64,000 bases of DNA from contig NC_091131.1 of assembly GCF_040183065.1 (NCBI RefSeq), positions 16,048,300 to 16,112,299 on the forward strand, read 5' to 3'. The position numbers were made by a program, and so were the translations under genes. Below, piece after piece: positions 56,451-64,000 of the stretch. Position 1 is the first letter of the stretch. Every line of letters begins with the position of its first letter. Under the pieces are notes generated by a model, which saw nothing but the letters and a program-made list of their open reading frames with translations, had not been told where the DNA came from and did no database searches. This DNA is from Periplaneta americana. Taxonomy: Eukaryota; Arthropoda; Insecta; Blattodea; Blattidae.

Positions 56451-58590
56451 AATTCAAGGGATAGGCATGTACCTGTTCCGGCTTCATAGTGTATCGGTCC
56501 AACGCTTCCTAGGTCTTCCTGGATGTCTTCTCCCTCTAGGTGTATAATTCATCATTCTTCTTGGGATTCTTTCTGGTGTCATTCTATTGACATGTTCTGC
56601 CCACTGATTTCTATAATTCTTAATTTTTTCTTCTAGGGAAAAGATCATCAATTCTTCTCTAATTTTATCATTTCTAATTTTATCCGATATAGTACACCCC
56701 TTAGAAACTTCATTTCAGCGACCTGTAATTTTTTGCTGTCAGCTGGAGTCATCGTCCAGGTTTCTGATCCAAATAGCAAAGATGGTACTGCCATTACTTT
56801 ATAAAATTTAATTTGCGTTTCTTTTCTTGCTTTACTTTTCAAGTTTCTGTTTATTGTACCACACAGCTGCTGAAATATGGGGAGATTATATTTGCAGTCA
56901 CTTTCATGTTTATACGTGAGCTGAGTACCTAGGTATTCAAAACTTGTTACTTGTTCTAGAGGAGTGTCATCTATACTAATAATAAATCTGTAGCCGAAAT
57001 TTTTCTGGTAATTTTCGATTTTCCAAAAATAATTGGTCCTAACATATATAATTAACCACCCTGAAACCGAAAATCGCTTTTTTGAAATTTTTGTTTGTAT
57101 GTCTGTCTGTCTGTCTGTCTGTATGTTTGTTACCTTTTCACGCGATACTGGCTGAACGGATTTCGATAAAAATTGGAATGTAAATTAAGTAAGGGGATCT
57201 GAATTAAATAAATCGAAATATCTCGCTTATTATTGATTTTTGTGAAAAAATGTTACGCCTACATAACAGAAGTTTCTTTAAAAATAATTTTCGATAAATT
57301 TTATTCTTCGAAAAATTTTGATAGGACTGATATTTAATGAGATAAATGAGTTTTAAAATTAAAATAACTGCCATCTAAGGCCGTGTAATGAATTAAAAAA
57401 CAAATGACTTCGTCTATAAGGGAACTTGGACAGCAACAATCGAAAGCTATGAAAGATAACCTACAGAGAATGTTTCTGTGTTTGTATGAAGTAATATCGG
57501 AAGCTAAATTAACCGATTTGTATAATTAATTATTATTTCACCATTGGAAAGTGTAGTTTCTCTAGATGGACATAATGCTATAATGTTATTACAGTAACTT
57601 CTGATATAATATAATATAATATAATATAATATAATATAATATAATATAATATAATATAATATAATTTAAGTTATTTGAAGGGTTCAGAACCATAGTGGGC
57701 CAAGCGCCATTTACTGAATACGTAGAAAACAAGGGTTAAAATTAAGTTATTACCATAATTCAATGGAAACCTATAACAAGTAAAATAAAATATACACATT
57801 AAATCTAAATGATGTCAATCTTCATTAAACTATGGTTGCATGTAATAAAAATTAAGAAACATGTTAAAGGAATTGTCATTGCACCAATGAGTGGTTTCTG
57901 GACCAAAATGATCGCATTTTAATCATTTGGATGCAATTTAAATTAAGTAACATATTAAACGATTTATCCTTCTATCAAACAAGAATGTTCCCTGGATCAA
58001 ATGTCCTATTTTAATTATGTAATTACTTTATATTTATTTCTAACGGGTGCAGCGGAGCGCACGGGTACGGCTAGTTTAAAACTATTTTTGTCCTTACACT
58101 GTATTTCCCTTGAAAGGCCATTGTTTTGGTTTTATTTATGGAAATGAGACCGCTTCTCTGGAAATAATTATTACAGCTTAAATGTGGTCATTTTATGCTA
58201 CTCACCTACAATTGTCACCTGGATGGCAGCCTTCAAATCCGACTCCAGTCGCCCCAAGACGCCCATGTTACAGGTCCACTCCCCTTCATCCTTGCCGTCG
58301 TTCGCAATGTCCACCACCATGGTGCACTCACCCAAACTCAGCCCGTCGTAGTAATGGTAAGTCAGATTGGTGTCGCTGAACCTGACTTCGGTTGTGCTGA
58401 ATGGCACGTTGTATCCGTCTGGGCGTCTGAACCAGCAGTAGCTCAAAGGACTGTTGACTCCGCAGGACAATACCATTTCCGTTGCGTTTCTAACATACAA
58501 CTCCGTCTTCCGGCTTACTGCAACCAATTCCCTCGATGAGGAAGCTAGAAACAGAATACAATTGCCAATGCTATAAAATAAAATGTACAT
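44010..58590 (-). CDS. Gene B: two-Ig-domain type I membrane protein, 276 aa, complete (4 exons)
   Basis: Joining exons 58590-58206, 51865-51703, 45763-45582 and 44110-44010 on the minus strand gives 831 nt in one frame: 276 residues plus TAA. All three introns have GT/AG ends, in phases 1, 2 and 1. Residues 1-16 form a short hydrophobic signal-like segment. Ig-like domain 1 spans about 25-127 (Cys 43, 52, 89, 107) and domain 2 about 135-240 (Cys 151, 163, 202, 219). Each domain carries C-x3-RPDG and ends with a G-[EQ]-W-x-C motif typical of an Ig F strand. Residues 247-272 are a Gly/Val/Ile-rich transmembrane helix, followed by the tail RKKK. The likely role is a cell-surface receptor or adhesion protein, but the ligand is unknown. 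It is paralogous to gene A about 21 kb away on the same strand. I do not recognise a named orthologue. Uncertain point: the first exon could instead begin at the 58544 acceptor with an unseen upstream signal exon. Confidence 0.85.
44596..44852 (+). mobile_element. tRNA-derived SINE (S2)
   Basis: The head GGCCACCGGCGTAGCTCAGG...AGCGCGTTTGCC...GTTCGATTTCCG has pol III A- and B-box consensus. The body TTGGGTTTTTTCCGAGGTTT...GAATGTCAGGTAATC is the typical insect SINE conserved core. The end GTGTCGTTAAATAACAAGTA is followed by an A-run. The same 3' end recurs at 29180 and 52155. It lies in the last intron of gene B. Confidence 0.85.
45582..45763 (-). CDS. Gene B exon 3: C-terminal half of Ig domain 2
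   Basis: The acceptor TTTTCTAG ends at 45764 and the donor GTATGT begins at 45581. The exon encodes residues 184-243 plus the flanking split codons. It contains KGECEL (Cys202), the Ig-type run EEDIGQWSC (Cys219) and an acidic stalk leading to the membrane exon. A 1.05-kb TIR element (45805-46854) ends 41 bp upstream of this exon. Confidence 0.85.
45805..46854 (-). mobile_element. DNA transposon R4, copy 2
   Basis: About 97% identical to 13839-14872, with the same inverted ends. Its minus ORF relic (46501-46286) ends in the same [13 protein letters not shown] block, with a 1-bp frame difference upstream. It lies in the intron directly before gene B exon 3. Confidence 0.72.
47450..47950. repeat. 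Repeat R5, copy 1
   Basis: Matches 50530-51023 along its whole length (TGTGTATTGGAT at the start, CCTAAGGAAAGACCAAAAGG near the end). Function and family unknown. In the second site it lies inside R1. Confidence 0.65.
48333..48975 (+). mobile_element. Non-LTR retrotransposon C-terminal fragment
   Basis: The frame 48333-48655 includes [31 protein letters not shown] and STVHCINTR, with [11 protein letters not shown] shifted frame follows with [14 protein letters not shown]... and [15 protein letters not shown]. This is the tail of a Jockey/CR1-type ORF2. It ends (AATAC)n near 48965-48985. Distinct from family C. Confidence 0.65.
48986..49535 (-). mobile_element. Helitron 5'-end fragments (two overlapping pieces)
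   Basis: Two copies of the TTGAATGC-ATAGCCTAAAATCT...CATCGAAATCCGTTCAGCC block (48995-49110 and 49276-49400). The second reaches ATTATTAGTA, the first bases of the Helitron start, but is broken before TCTATA. The 3' CTAG end is absent. Confidence 0.6.
49654..50013 (+). mobile_element. tRNA-derived SINE (S3) with 12-bp target duplication
   Basis: The head ...TTGTTAGCACGTCTGACCGTG...GGGTTCAAATCTTGGTTGG has A/B boxes; a core TTGGGTTTTTTCCCTGG follows; it ends in poly(A). Flanked by ATCTACTCATAT at 49642-49653 and 50014-50025. Complete 5' end, about 360 bp. Confidence 0.85.
50386..51640. repeat. Repeat R1, copy 2, containing R5 copy 2
   Basis: R1 sequence at 50386-50529 and 51024-51640. R5 (50530-51023) sits between them and is absent from R1 copy 1, so it is either an insertion here or a deletion there. 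Directly left of gene B exon 2 (51703). Confidence 0.7.
51703..51865 (-). CDS. Gene B exon 2: N-terminal half of Ig domain 2
   Basis: The acceptor TTACAG ends at 51866 and the donor GTACGTAT begins at 51702. The exon encodes residues 129-182 plus two bases of codon 183. It contains LTC (Cys151) and [10 protein letters not shown] (Cys163), the same pattern as exon 1 and as the last exon of gene A. The phase-2 donor matches the phase of the next exon, which supports the join. Confidence 0.82.
51952..53106 (-). mobile_element. hAT element with 8-bp TSD and ZMYM1-like coding relic
   Basis: The ends are CAGTGGCGGCT and, inverted, CAGGGGCGGCT. TSD GTGAAGAG at 51944-51951 and 53107-53114. On minus at about 52491-52300 the frame [20 protein letters not shown]...[15 protein letters not shown] resembles the middle of DUF4371/hAT (ZMYM1-like) transposases. 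Most of the transposase is gone. Confidence 0.8.
53115..54420. other. Stretch with simple repeats and a LINE tail fragment
   Basis: (TTTA)n at 53696-53735 followed by CTGGTGAAGTTAAGGCCATC, which looks like a LINE family C 3' end on the minus strand. Otherwise no gene or element is recognised. Confidence 0.4.
54421..56305. mobile_element. Degraded mariner-like element hosting a LINE (tentative)
   Basis: It begins CAGGGTGTCCAATAAGTTTA, like a mariner/Tc1 end, and an inverted, diverged CAGAGTGGGCGAAAAGTCCC lies at about 56310. The interior outside the LINE has no clear catalytic motif. The flanks do not show a clean TA. Confidence 0.3.
54922..56045 (+). mobile_element. LINE family A copy 5 with 10-bp TSD
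   Basis: Flanked by GGCCGCTCGT at 54912-54921 and 56046-56055. One premature stop (TGAGGGCTAAAAC at about 55093, where other copies have TGCGGG) splits the RT. The second part (55184-56023, 279 codons) is intact: [45 protein letters not shown] and MNLRVP. 3' tail (GTAA)n-like. The best-preserved family A copy of the window. Confidence 0.9.
56405..56449. repeat. (TTC)n microsatellite, tail of a minus-strand LINE
   Basis: About 45 bp. In minus orientation it is (GAA)n directly after the LINE B 3' end, so it is likely the retrotransposon tail. Confidence 0.9.
56450..58150 (-). mobile_element. LINE family B copy split by a Helitron
   Basis: The minus frame 58150-58075 reads [20 protein letters not shown]; past the Helitron (56969 down) it continues [33 protein letters not shown] and [10 protein letters not shown]. 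Removing 56970-58074 joins the two parts in register with the copy at 5640. Stops are present. Confidence 0.8.
56970..58074 (+). mobile_element. Non-autonomous Helitron, copy 2
   Basis: Starts TCTATACTAATAATAAATC and ends with a GTGCAGCGGAGCGCAC hairpin followed by GGGTACGGCTAG. Inserted between A (56969) and T (58075) of a LINE with no duplication, which supports rolling-circle insertion. 1105 bp, no coding. Confidence 0.88.
58206..58590 (-). CDS. Gene B exon 1: signal peptide and Ig domain 1
   Basis: The ATG at 58590-58588 opens a hydrophobic leader (MYILFYSIG...) running straight into the Ig domain, residues 1-128. Conserved residues are Cys43, Cys52 followed by [13 protein letters not shown] near 80-85, GEC ending at Cys89 and GEWTC ending at Cys107. 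The donor is TGTAG|GTGAGT at 58206/58205. A good acceptor (TTTCTAG at 58547-58545) just after the leader would give a phase-1 start matching gene A's exon structure, so a separate signal exon is possible. No suitable one was found up to 64 kb. Confidence 0.8.
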
Positions 58591-58761
58591 CGTGCCCTCA
58601 CCTGTTTTGATTTGACATAGCAAAGACACCAGAGTGCTGCTTTGAAGTTAAATCGCTCGCTCGAACTCGGTCGAATGTCGCACCCTCGAGTGACGTAAGA
58701 TCGGTCGTGATACGCTCGTAATAAATTAGAAGCACAGTACAAGGTCATCTCACCGACATGT

Positions 58762-58793
58762 CTTATCTTGTATGGAAGGCGACAGATAAGATA
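58762..58793 (-). promoter_or_regulatory. Paired GATA-type motifs upstream of gene B
   Basis: AGATAAGATA (58784-58793 on +) and an inverted copy, CTTATCTT (58762-58769), lie about 170-200 bp upstream of the gene B ATG. GATA factors commonly act in insect blood-cell, fat-body and gut genes. The same arrangement occurs upstream of gene A. The motifs are short, so function is inference. Confidence 0.35.
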
Positions 58794-58823
58794 CACATAT
58801 GTTTTGCTCACACGGTAAAAATA

Positions 58824-58880
58824 AAGGCTCATTCACAATGAAAATTAAACATAACGTAAACATTAACATAAGCACATAAA
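58824..58880. repeat. Fragment of TIR element R6
   Basis: AAGGCTCATTCACAATGAAA...AACGTAAACAT matches the left end of the element at 60689. Only about 57 bp are kept; a LINE starts right after it. Confidence 0.6.
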
Positions 58881-58889
58881 CTAAACTAC

Positions 58890-60280
58890 AAACGCTACAC
58901 CTTTCTGATAGTGCTATCACCTGGATGTACTCCTACCTTACTGGCCGCCAGCAGCGTGTCATATCTAATAATCGTTTCTCATCCTGGCGTACTGTAGATA
59001 CAGGAGTTCCTCAGGGATCAGTATTAGGCCCCTTGCTCTTATCTATTTATATAAATGGAATTTCTAAATCATTTAAGCACTGCAGATACCAAATATATGC
59101 AGACGACGTTCAATTGTATATTTCAGCGCGTCCTGATGCACTAAATGATAGCATTAATAGTCTTAATGAAGATCTTGATTCCATCTCTTCCTGGTCTCAA
59201 CAATTTGGGCTTAACCTAAACGCATGTAAATCACAGGCTATTCTGTTCGCGAACCGTAGATTAATTCCTGAAGTCAACGACCTGAATATTCCACCTGTGA
59301 AACTGGTTAAAACAATCATCCCGTTTAGCTCTACCGTAAAAAATCTCGGAGTGCATTTCGAATCTAATCTTAGTTGGGATACGCATATTAAATATACATG
59401 TAAGAAGGCATTCTCTATTCTCCATTCACTAAAAAGATTGTATCATTATCCATCTAAATTAAAACAGACGGTGGTACAGACACTCATTCTACCTCACTTC
59501 GATTATTGCGACGTTTTGTTCAGTGATCTCAGGATTGATTCCGCCCAGAAACTACAGTGTGTTCATAACGCGTGCGTCCGCTTCATTTGTAATGTTCGAT
59601 ACTATGATCATATCTCACCTTCTTTCGAGAAGTTATAGTGGCTTAGGTTACATGAGAGGAGAAATCTGTCATTTCACTTTCTCTCCTATATCGAATTATG
59701 CACACTTCATCCCCCTATTATTTATTCGCTCGTTTTCATACTCTCTCTCGCTATCACAATATTAATACTCGATCACAACGCGATAACACGCTAGAAATTC
59801 CACTTCACACATCATCTCTGTATTCCTCATCTTTCACTGTTTCTACCTCTCGTCACTGGAACTCTCTGCCGCCTGAAGTCAAGGGCTGCCGAACATTGAA
59901 ATCTTTCAAATCCAAGTTAGAAAATTATCTTAGGACGAGTTGCCAAACTAACTTGCTATTATGACAAGTGTTGCATTGCATGTTTCCACGTATTCACATT
60001 TTTTTTATGTTCTAGTGATATTTAACTTATTTTATATTTTTGTTTTCATATTTTCCGATAATGGTATATCTCTAATGTGATAAGTTGAGCTATATATAAA
60101 CATAATTTTCCTTACTGTGTATACTTAAAAATATTGTATTCATTGTATGCTTTGTACTGCACTATTGTATTACTACTATTAGTATTATTACTATTAGGCT
60201 TGTTATTATTATTTTATTTATTATTATTATTACTATTATTATTATTAATATTATTATCATTATTATTATCATTACTATTC

Positions 60281-60342
<62 letters not shown>

Positions 60343-60606
60343 CAATAATTGTCTTATTTTTTTATACTTTGTAGGCCTCATTTATTTTTGACCTGCTGTT
60401 CACATTTTATTATGCTTTTTTCTTTCTTTCTGTATGTTATATATTATGTCTGATTTCTTCTTACATGTTGTTTACATTTTATTATTATTATCTTATTCAG
60501 TTTTGTGTGTACTTTGTAAATTTGTAGTGTTTCTATAACGCAGTTTTTACTCCTGGTTGAGTGTTAGAGAAGGCCGTATGGCCTTAACTCTGCCAGGTTA
60601 AATAAA

Positions 60607-60668
<62 letters not shown>
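58890..60668 (+). mobile_element. LINE family C (CR1/Jockey-like) copy with RT domain
   Basis: Frame 58895-59637: ITWMYSYLTGRQQRV, TGVPQGSVLGPLL, YQIYADDVQLYIS (catalytic YADD at about 59095), LNACKSQAILF, VKNLGVHF and LPHFDYCDVLF. A stop near 59637 and frameshifts follow; the C-terminal ...SRHWNSLPPEVKGCRT appears at about 59840-59890. The 3' UTR has GGCCGTATGGCCTTAACTCT and a terminal (ATT)n (60611-60668). 5' truncated. It lies just upstream of gene B. Confidence 0.88.
60290..60345. repeat. (ATT)n microsatellite in the LINE C 3' UTR
   Basis: About 55 bp uninterrupted, preceded by a looser ATT-rich region from 60165. Confidence 0.92.
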
Positions 60669-60669
<1 letters not shown>

Positions 60670-60688
60670 GCCACAAACTTAAGTAGTC

Positions 60689-61200
60689 AAGGCCCATTCA
60701 CAATGAAAATTAAACATAACGTAAACATAACACGTGTGTGGAAACAAACATACCGAATCAACAAAACTACAGAATCTATTACATAAAAATGGAGAATTGC
60801 ACAATGACTGACGATGTAGCTATTCAATTTATGTTTCTAATAACTACAATGGCATCAGTATATGGCTTTCAATACTTGAAATCAAAGAAACGGAGATGTA
60901 AAATAATCAACTTTTCGTCATATGATTCCATGTTGCGCGCCTAGCTATCATCACGGCCAATAGATCAAAATATTGCCTGTAGGCAAAGCCCATGAGATGT
61001 TAAACAAAAAGTGAAAACACGCTTTCCGCTTGTGTACTGTTTCCAAATCGCATAAACATAAGCATGAAAGTTTGGAGTTTATGATTAAGATTAAGTTTAT
61101 GCTTATGTAATTCATTGTGAATGCTTTCATTAAATAACATGGACACAAGGTTTTATGCTTACGTTATGTTTATGTTTAATTTTCATTGTGAATGGGCCTT
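60689..61200. mobile_element. TIR element R6 (512 bp)
   Basis: AAGGCCCATTCACAATGAAA at the left; the right end is its inverse (CATTGTGAATGGGCCTT), with homology of about 45 bp including the TTAAACATAA part. Target duplication not resolved. A 57-bp piece of the same family is at 58824. No convincing ORF. Confidence 0.7.
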
Positions 61201-62235
61201 AAGGCTTTATTTTCTGCGTTTATGACAAACGTTTAATGGAACAGTCTAATGGAACGTACCAAAACAGGAACATGAAGTTATAAATAAAATAGTATGAAAA
61301 ACTTCGATATACAGTTATTGTTGCTAATTAATAATTATTCAATATTTGATTTACCACATATATAATATGATAGGTCCATACATAGTGTTCCGCCTATATA
61401 CTGCGACAATGTAGAAACGTTTTACAAAATATTATTGATATAGCAGTAGATTAATAACAATATTAGTACAGAGATAACGTCACAGAAAATATAATAAAAC
61501 GAATAATCATGCTGCACAACTGTTACAGACGTAAAGATTGATACACTAATTATTAGAGATTATTATTATTACTAGAAAACTTGATACGGTTCTTGCATTA
61601 TCGTGATTATGTTCTCCGTTTATAATAATTACATTTACATCCAATAACATCTAACAGATGTGGTAAAAACAAAATCACTCCTGTGTGGGGGGGACATTTA
61701 CCTACAACATTTGTATTACATTTTAAAGCAAGTTTTGTAGTTGTACTATGGAGAGGTTAGTTAAACACTGCAAAGTTTTGAAATGATAAACATCTATGAT
61801 GTTACTACACATTTCATCACTGTCACAAGAACGAATGTCTAACGCTCGGCTTACATCGTTCGAGGATTTATCTCTCGTGACAATTTTACTCATCATGCAT
61901 GTGTGCTACCTATCGGATTATGCTATGAACTACTTGGCGCTCGAGCGAAAACGTCCGATACAGAACTCTGAAAAACACTAATGATTATAGAATATTGCTG
62001 TTTGGTTTATTTGATACAAAAGTAAGATTTGTATCCCATGAAAAGAAGTCCAGAGGTGTGAAATCCGGTGAACGTGGAGGTCTCTAGTATGTTTAATAAA
62101 GGTATGTGGATTTTCAGGATCCAGATAATAAATTAACTTCATTTTTATAGATTGCATACAGCAGACATTGTTAATAGCCCCAAAAATGAGATTTCTGATT
62201 TAGTTCATAAATTGAACTGATAAAGTATTATATAC
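61201..62235. other. Stretch without recognised genes
   Basis: Only short ORFs lacking domain features. It ends where a mariner-type CAGGGCGTTTAGAAAATAG terminus (62237) begins; no second terminus was found. Confidence 0.4.
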
Positions 62236-62954
62236 AGGGCGTTTAGAAAATAGAGCGCCAAACTTTGGGAATGAGTGCCTAATATGTAGAGAAGAAAATA
62301 GTTTACATCAGCAAGGATTCGATTATGCTTATTTTCTGAGACAACGAGATAGAATCCAGAATTTTCATACCAGCAGGAATTGGCAGACGAAAAGATGTAT
62401 TCGAGTATTTAATCTCATTATCAAAGAAGTTCTATAGTATCATTTGAGCCATCGTTATTGCTAATTGCTTCTTAGGACTCGGATACTTCCGAACAAACTT
62501 ACAAGACGAAACAACTAAGCTTTCTTCCAAAAGAATTGGCTGATTTGTTAGAAAATGTACCATTCACACTCCATCGAGAGTTCTACCTCCTGCTTCAAGG
62601 CGCTCCTGAATATCATAGTCTTCTTGCAAGCGAGAGCTTAGATGAAGATGTTTCATGCATGGTATACGAGTAAGTAGTAGTGGACCAATTGATTCGCCTG
62701 ATTTAAACCTGTCAGAGTTCTTACTTCAGTTTACAATTCATGTTGGGAATGTTCAGCTAAGCCTCGTTTCAATAACATATATCAATATATAATTGATTAT
62801 TTATTCCGTCAATATGGCTTAAGCAATGAATTACATATGAAAGAAAACTATTGATGTATTACATCCTATTTTATCTTGATACTAACGTTTTCGTCCCTAG
62901 TGGGGCATCTTCAAGTACAAGATAGAAGTATCATCTAATAGTAATATGCGTTAC

Positions 62955-63050
62955 AAGAGCGGTATGTTGTTTTCATGTTCGAGGAAAAGATTGAAAAATC
63001 GAATCGTAGTTGAGCCTTTTTAATTTCCGAGAACATGAAAACAAACATAC
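62955..63050. repeat. Palindromic repeat R3, copy 2
   Basis: Reverse-complement relative of 9813-9911 with the same ACAAGAGCGGTATGTT end and internal CTACGATTCGATTT segment. Confidence 0.6.
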
Positions 63051-63664
63051 CAGATGGCAGTTTACTTTATTTTTATAAGAACTTTGTTATATTAAAAGCC
63101 CAAAAAAATCATGATATTACTGGCGTATTCTTAAAATTTTGTATGGAATGGTCCTTCTCTCAATGTTGTTTGTGGAGAGGTCAATTTATTCGCTATTGTA
63201 TTGTTGATTTTCTTTCAATTTCAACCTTATGAAAATACAGAATTATGTAAGGCGAGTTTTTCTGATTAGGCTATGTCACAACTATTCAAAATAAGTTTTT
63301 TTTTTTAACTAACATGTTATTTCTTTCTGGCAATTAGAGTAAATGTTCGAAGTGAGCTCCATTTAATACCAAACAACGTCCCAGTATATTGCTGCGCCAA
63401 GCAAAATCTAGATCACTCAATAAATTAACCATCTGCGACGTACTTCAACGCCATGGAGAATTTTTCAGTGTTGCTTATGTCAATAACAGTCATAGATTGC
63501 TGCTATCACCAGCCAATAAACAGATAGCCACCGCTGTTATCGTAGATTACTTGTCAGAATTAGTCACGTGGCTTCAAATAAAGCATCTCACTTCGATACA
63601 GGATATCAGGTGTTGGAGATATCTTTCTTTATCGACTCAAAAGCAATTGAGATTTATTAAAATA

Positions 63665-64000
63665 CTAGCCGTACCCGTGCGCTCCTCTGCACTCGTTAGA
63701 AATAAATATAAAGTAATTACATAATTAAAATAGGACATTTGATCCAGGGAACATTCGTGTTTGATAAAAGGATAAATAGTTTATTATGTTACTTAATTTA
63801 AATTGTATTTGCATAATTAAAATGCGATCATTTTGATCCAGAGACCACTCATTTGGTCATAAAAATTATTTTAGGAAATACAGGAAACGAATGTACAGAA
63901 TAGCCTATCAAGTTTTCTGTGCATAAGAAGCTATTTTAATCTTACCTGTCCTCGATTCAATCAGAAGTTACTGTAATAACATTATAGCATTATGTCCATC
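63665..64000 (-). mobile_element. Non-autonomous Helitron, copy 3 (continues past the window)
   Basis: On minus it ends GGGTACGGCTAG after a GTGCAGAGGAGCGCAC hairpin, between T and A of the host. It matches copies 1 and 2 for about 200 bp, then differs (63860-63955) before resuming with TCAGAAGTTACTGTAATAAC. An internal replacement or deletion is likely. Confidence 0.75.

Noticed and set aside
58545..58832. 95-codon minus-strand ORF upstream of gene B as an alternative first exon
   Set aside because: Its frame does not join the Ig domain frame and it lacks a signal-like start; it likely covers promoter and 5' UTR.
1..64000. CRISPR array or prokaryotic defence cluster
   Set aside because: Spliced exons, SINEs and LINEs show a eukaryotic genome; no spaced direct repeats of CRISPR type.

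Overview
The window looks like one 64-kb stretch of a large, repeat-rich arthropod nuclear genome. Genes have spliced exons with GT/AG introns of several kilobases. Base composition is AT-rich, with (AAT)n, (AAAT)n and (TA)n microsatellites throughout. There are many non-LTR retrotransposon fragments, tRNA-derived SINEs, Helitrons, hAT, mariner/Tc1 and other terminal-inverted-repeat elements. A cockroach/termite-like (blattodean) insect would fit the overall repertoire, but that is inference. No bacterial operon, CRISPR array, functional rRNA or tRNA, or intact virus is visible.

Two host genes can be supported, both on the minus strand and in tandem. Gene B (58590 down to 44010) joins in frame into a complete 276-residue type I membrane protein: a signal-peptide-like start, two Ig-like domains, one transmembrane helix and a short RKKK tail. 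Gene A (23147 down to 4635, continuing past the left edge or into an unseen exon) has a signal-peptide exon and four domain-sized modules over five exons; all introns are phase 1. The last module of gene A and both modules of gene B share an unusual four-cysteine signature: C-x(8-11)-C-x3-R-P-D-G, then E-C-x(16-17)-C with G-[EQ]-W-x-C at the end. They are therefore paralogous Ig-superfamily surface/secreted proteins of unknown role. Paired GATA-type motifs lie just upstream of both starts.

Layout from left to right. 1-4600: a Helitron, a pogo transposase scrap and a hAT element inserted in an older repeat. 4600-23150: gene A, whose introns hold LINEs, an 81-bp tandem array, PIF/Harbinger-like, mariner-like and SINE-derived sequence. 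23.5-44 kb: no host gene seen; LINE fragments, an 830-bp AAAT-type array, three hAT elements with perfect 8-bp target duplications (one broken by a LINE that has its own 15-bp duplication), and several TIR elements. 44.0-58.6 kb: gene B, whose introns hold SINEs, a LINE, a hAT and a LINE split by a Helitron. 58.6-64 kb: a CR1/Jockey-like LINE, a TIR element and another Helitron end.

The mobile-element calls rest on termini, target duplications and protein motifs seen directly. Family names are by recognition only and were not searched. Coding content of the elements is mostly truncated or frameshifted, so nearly everything outside the two Ig genes is probably inactive.
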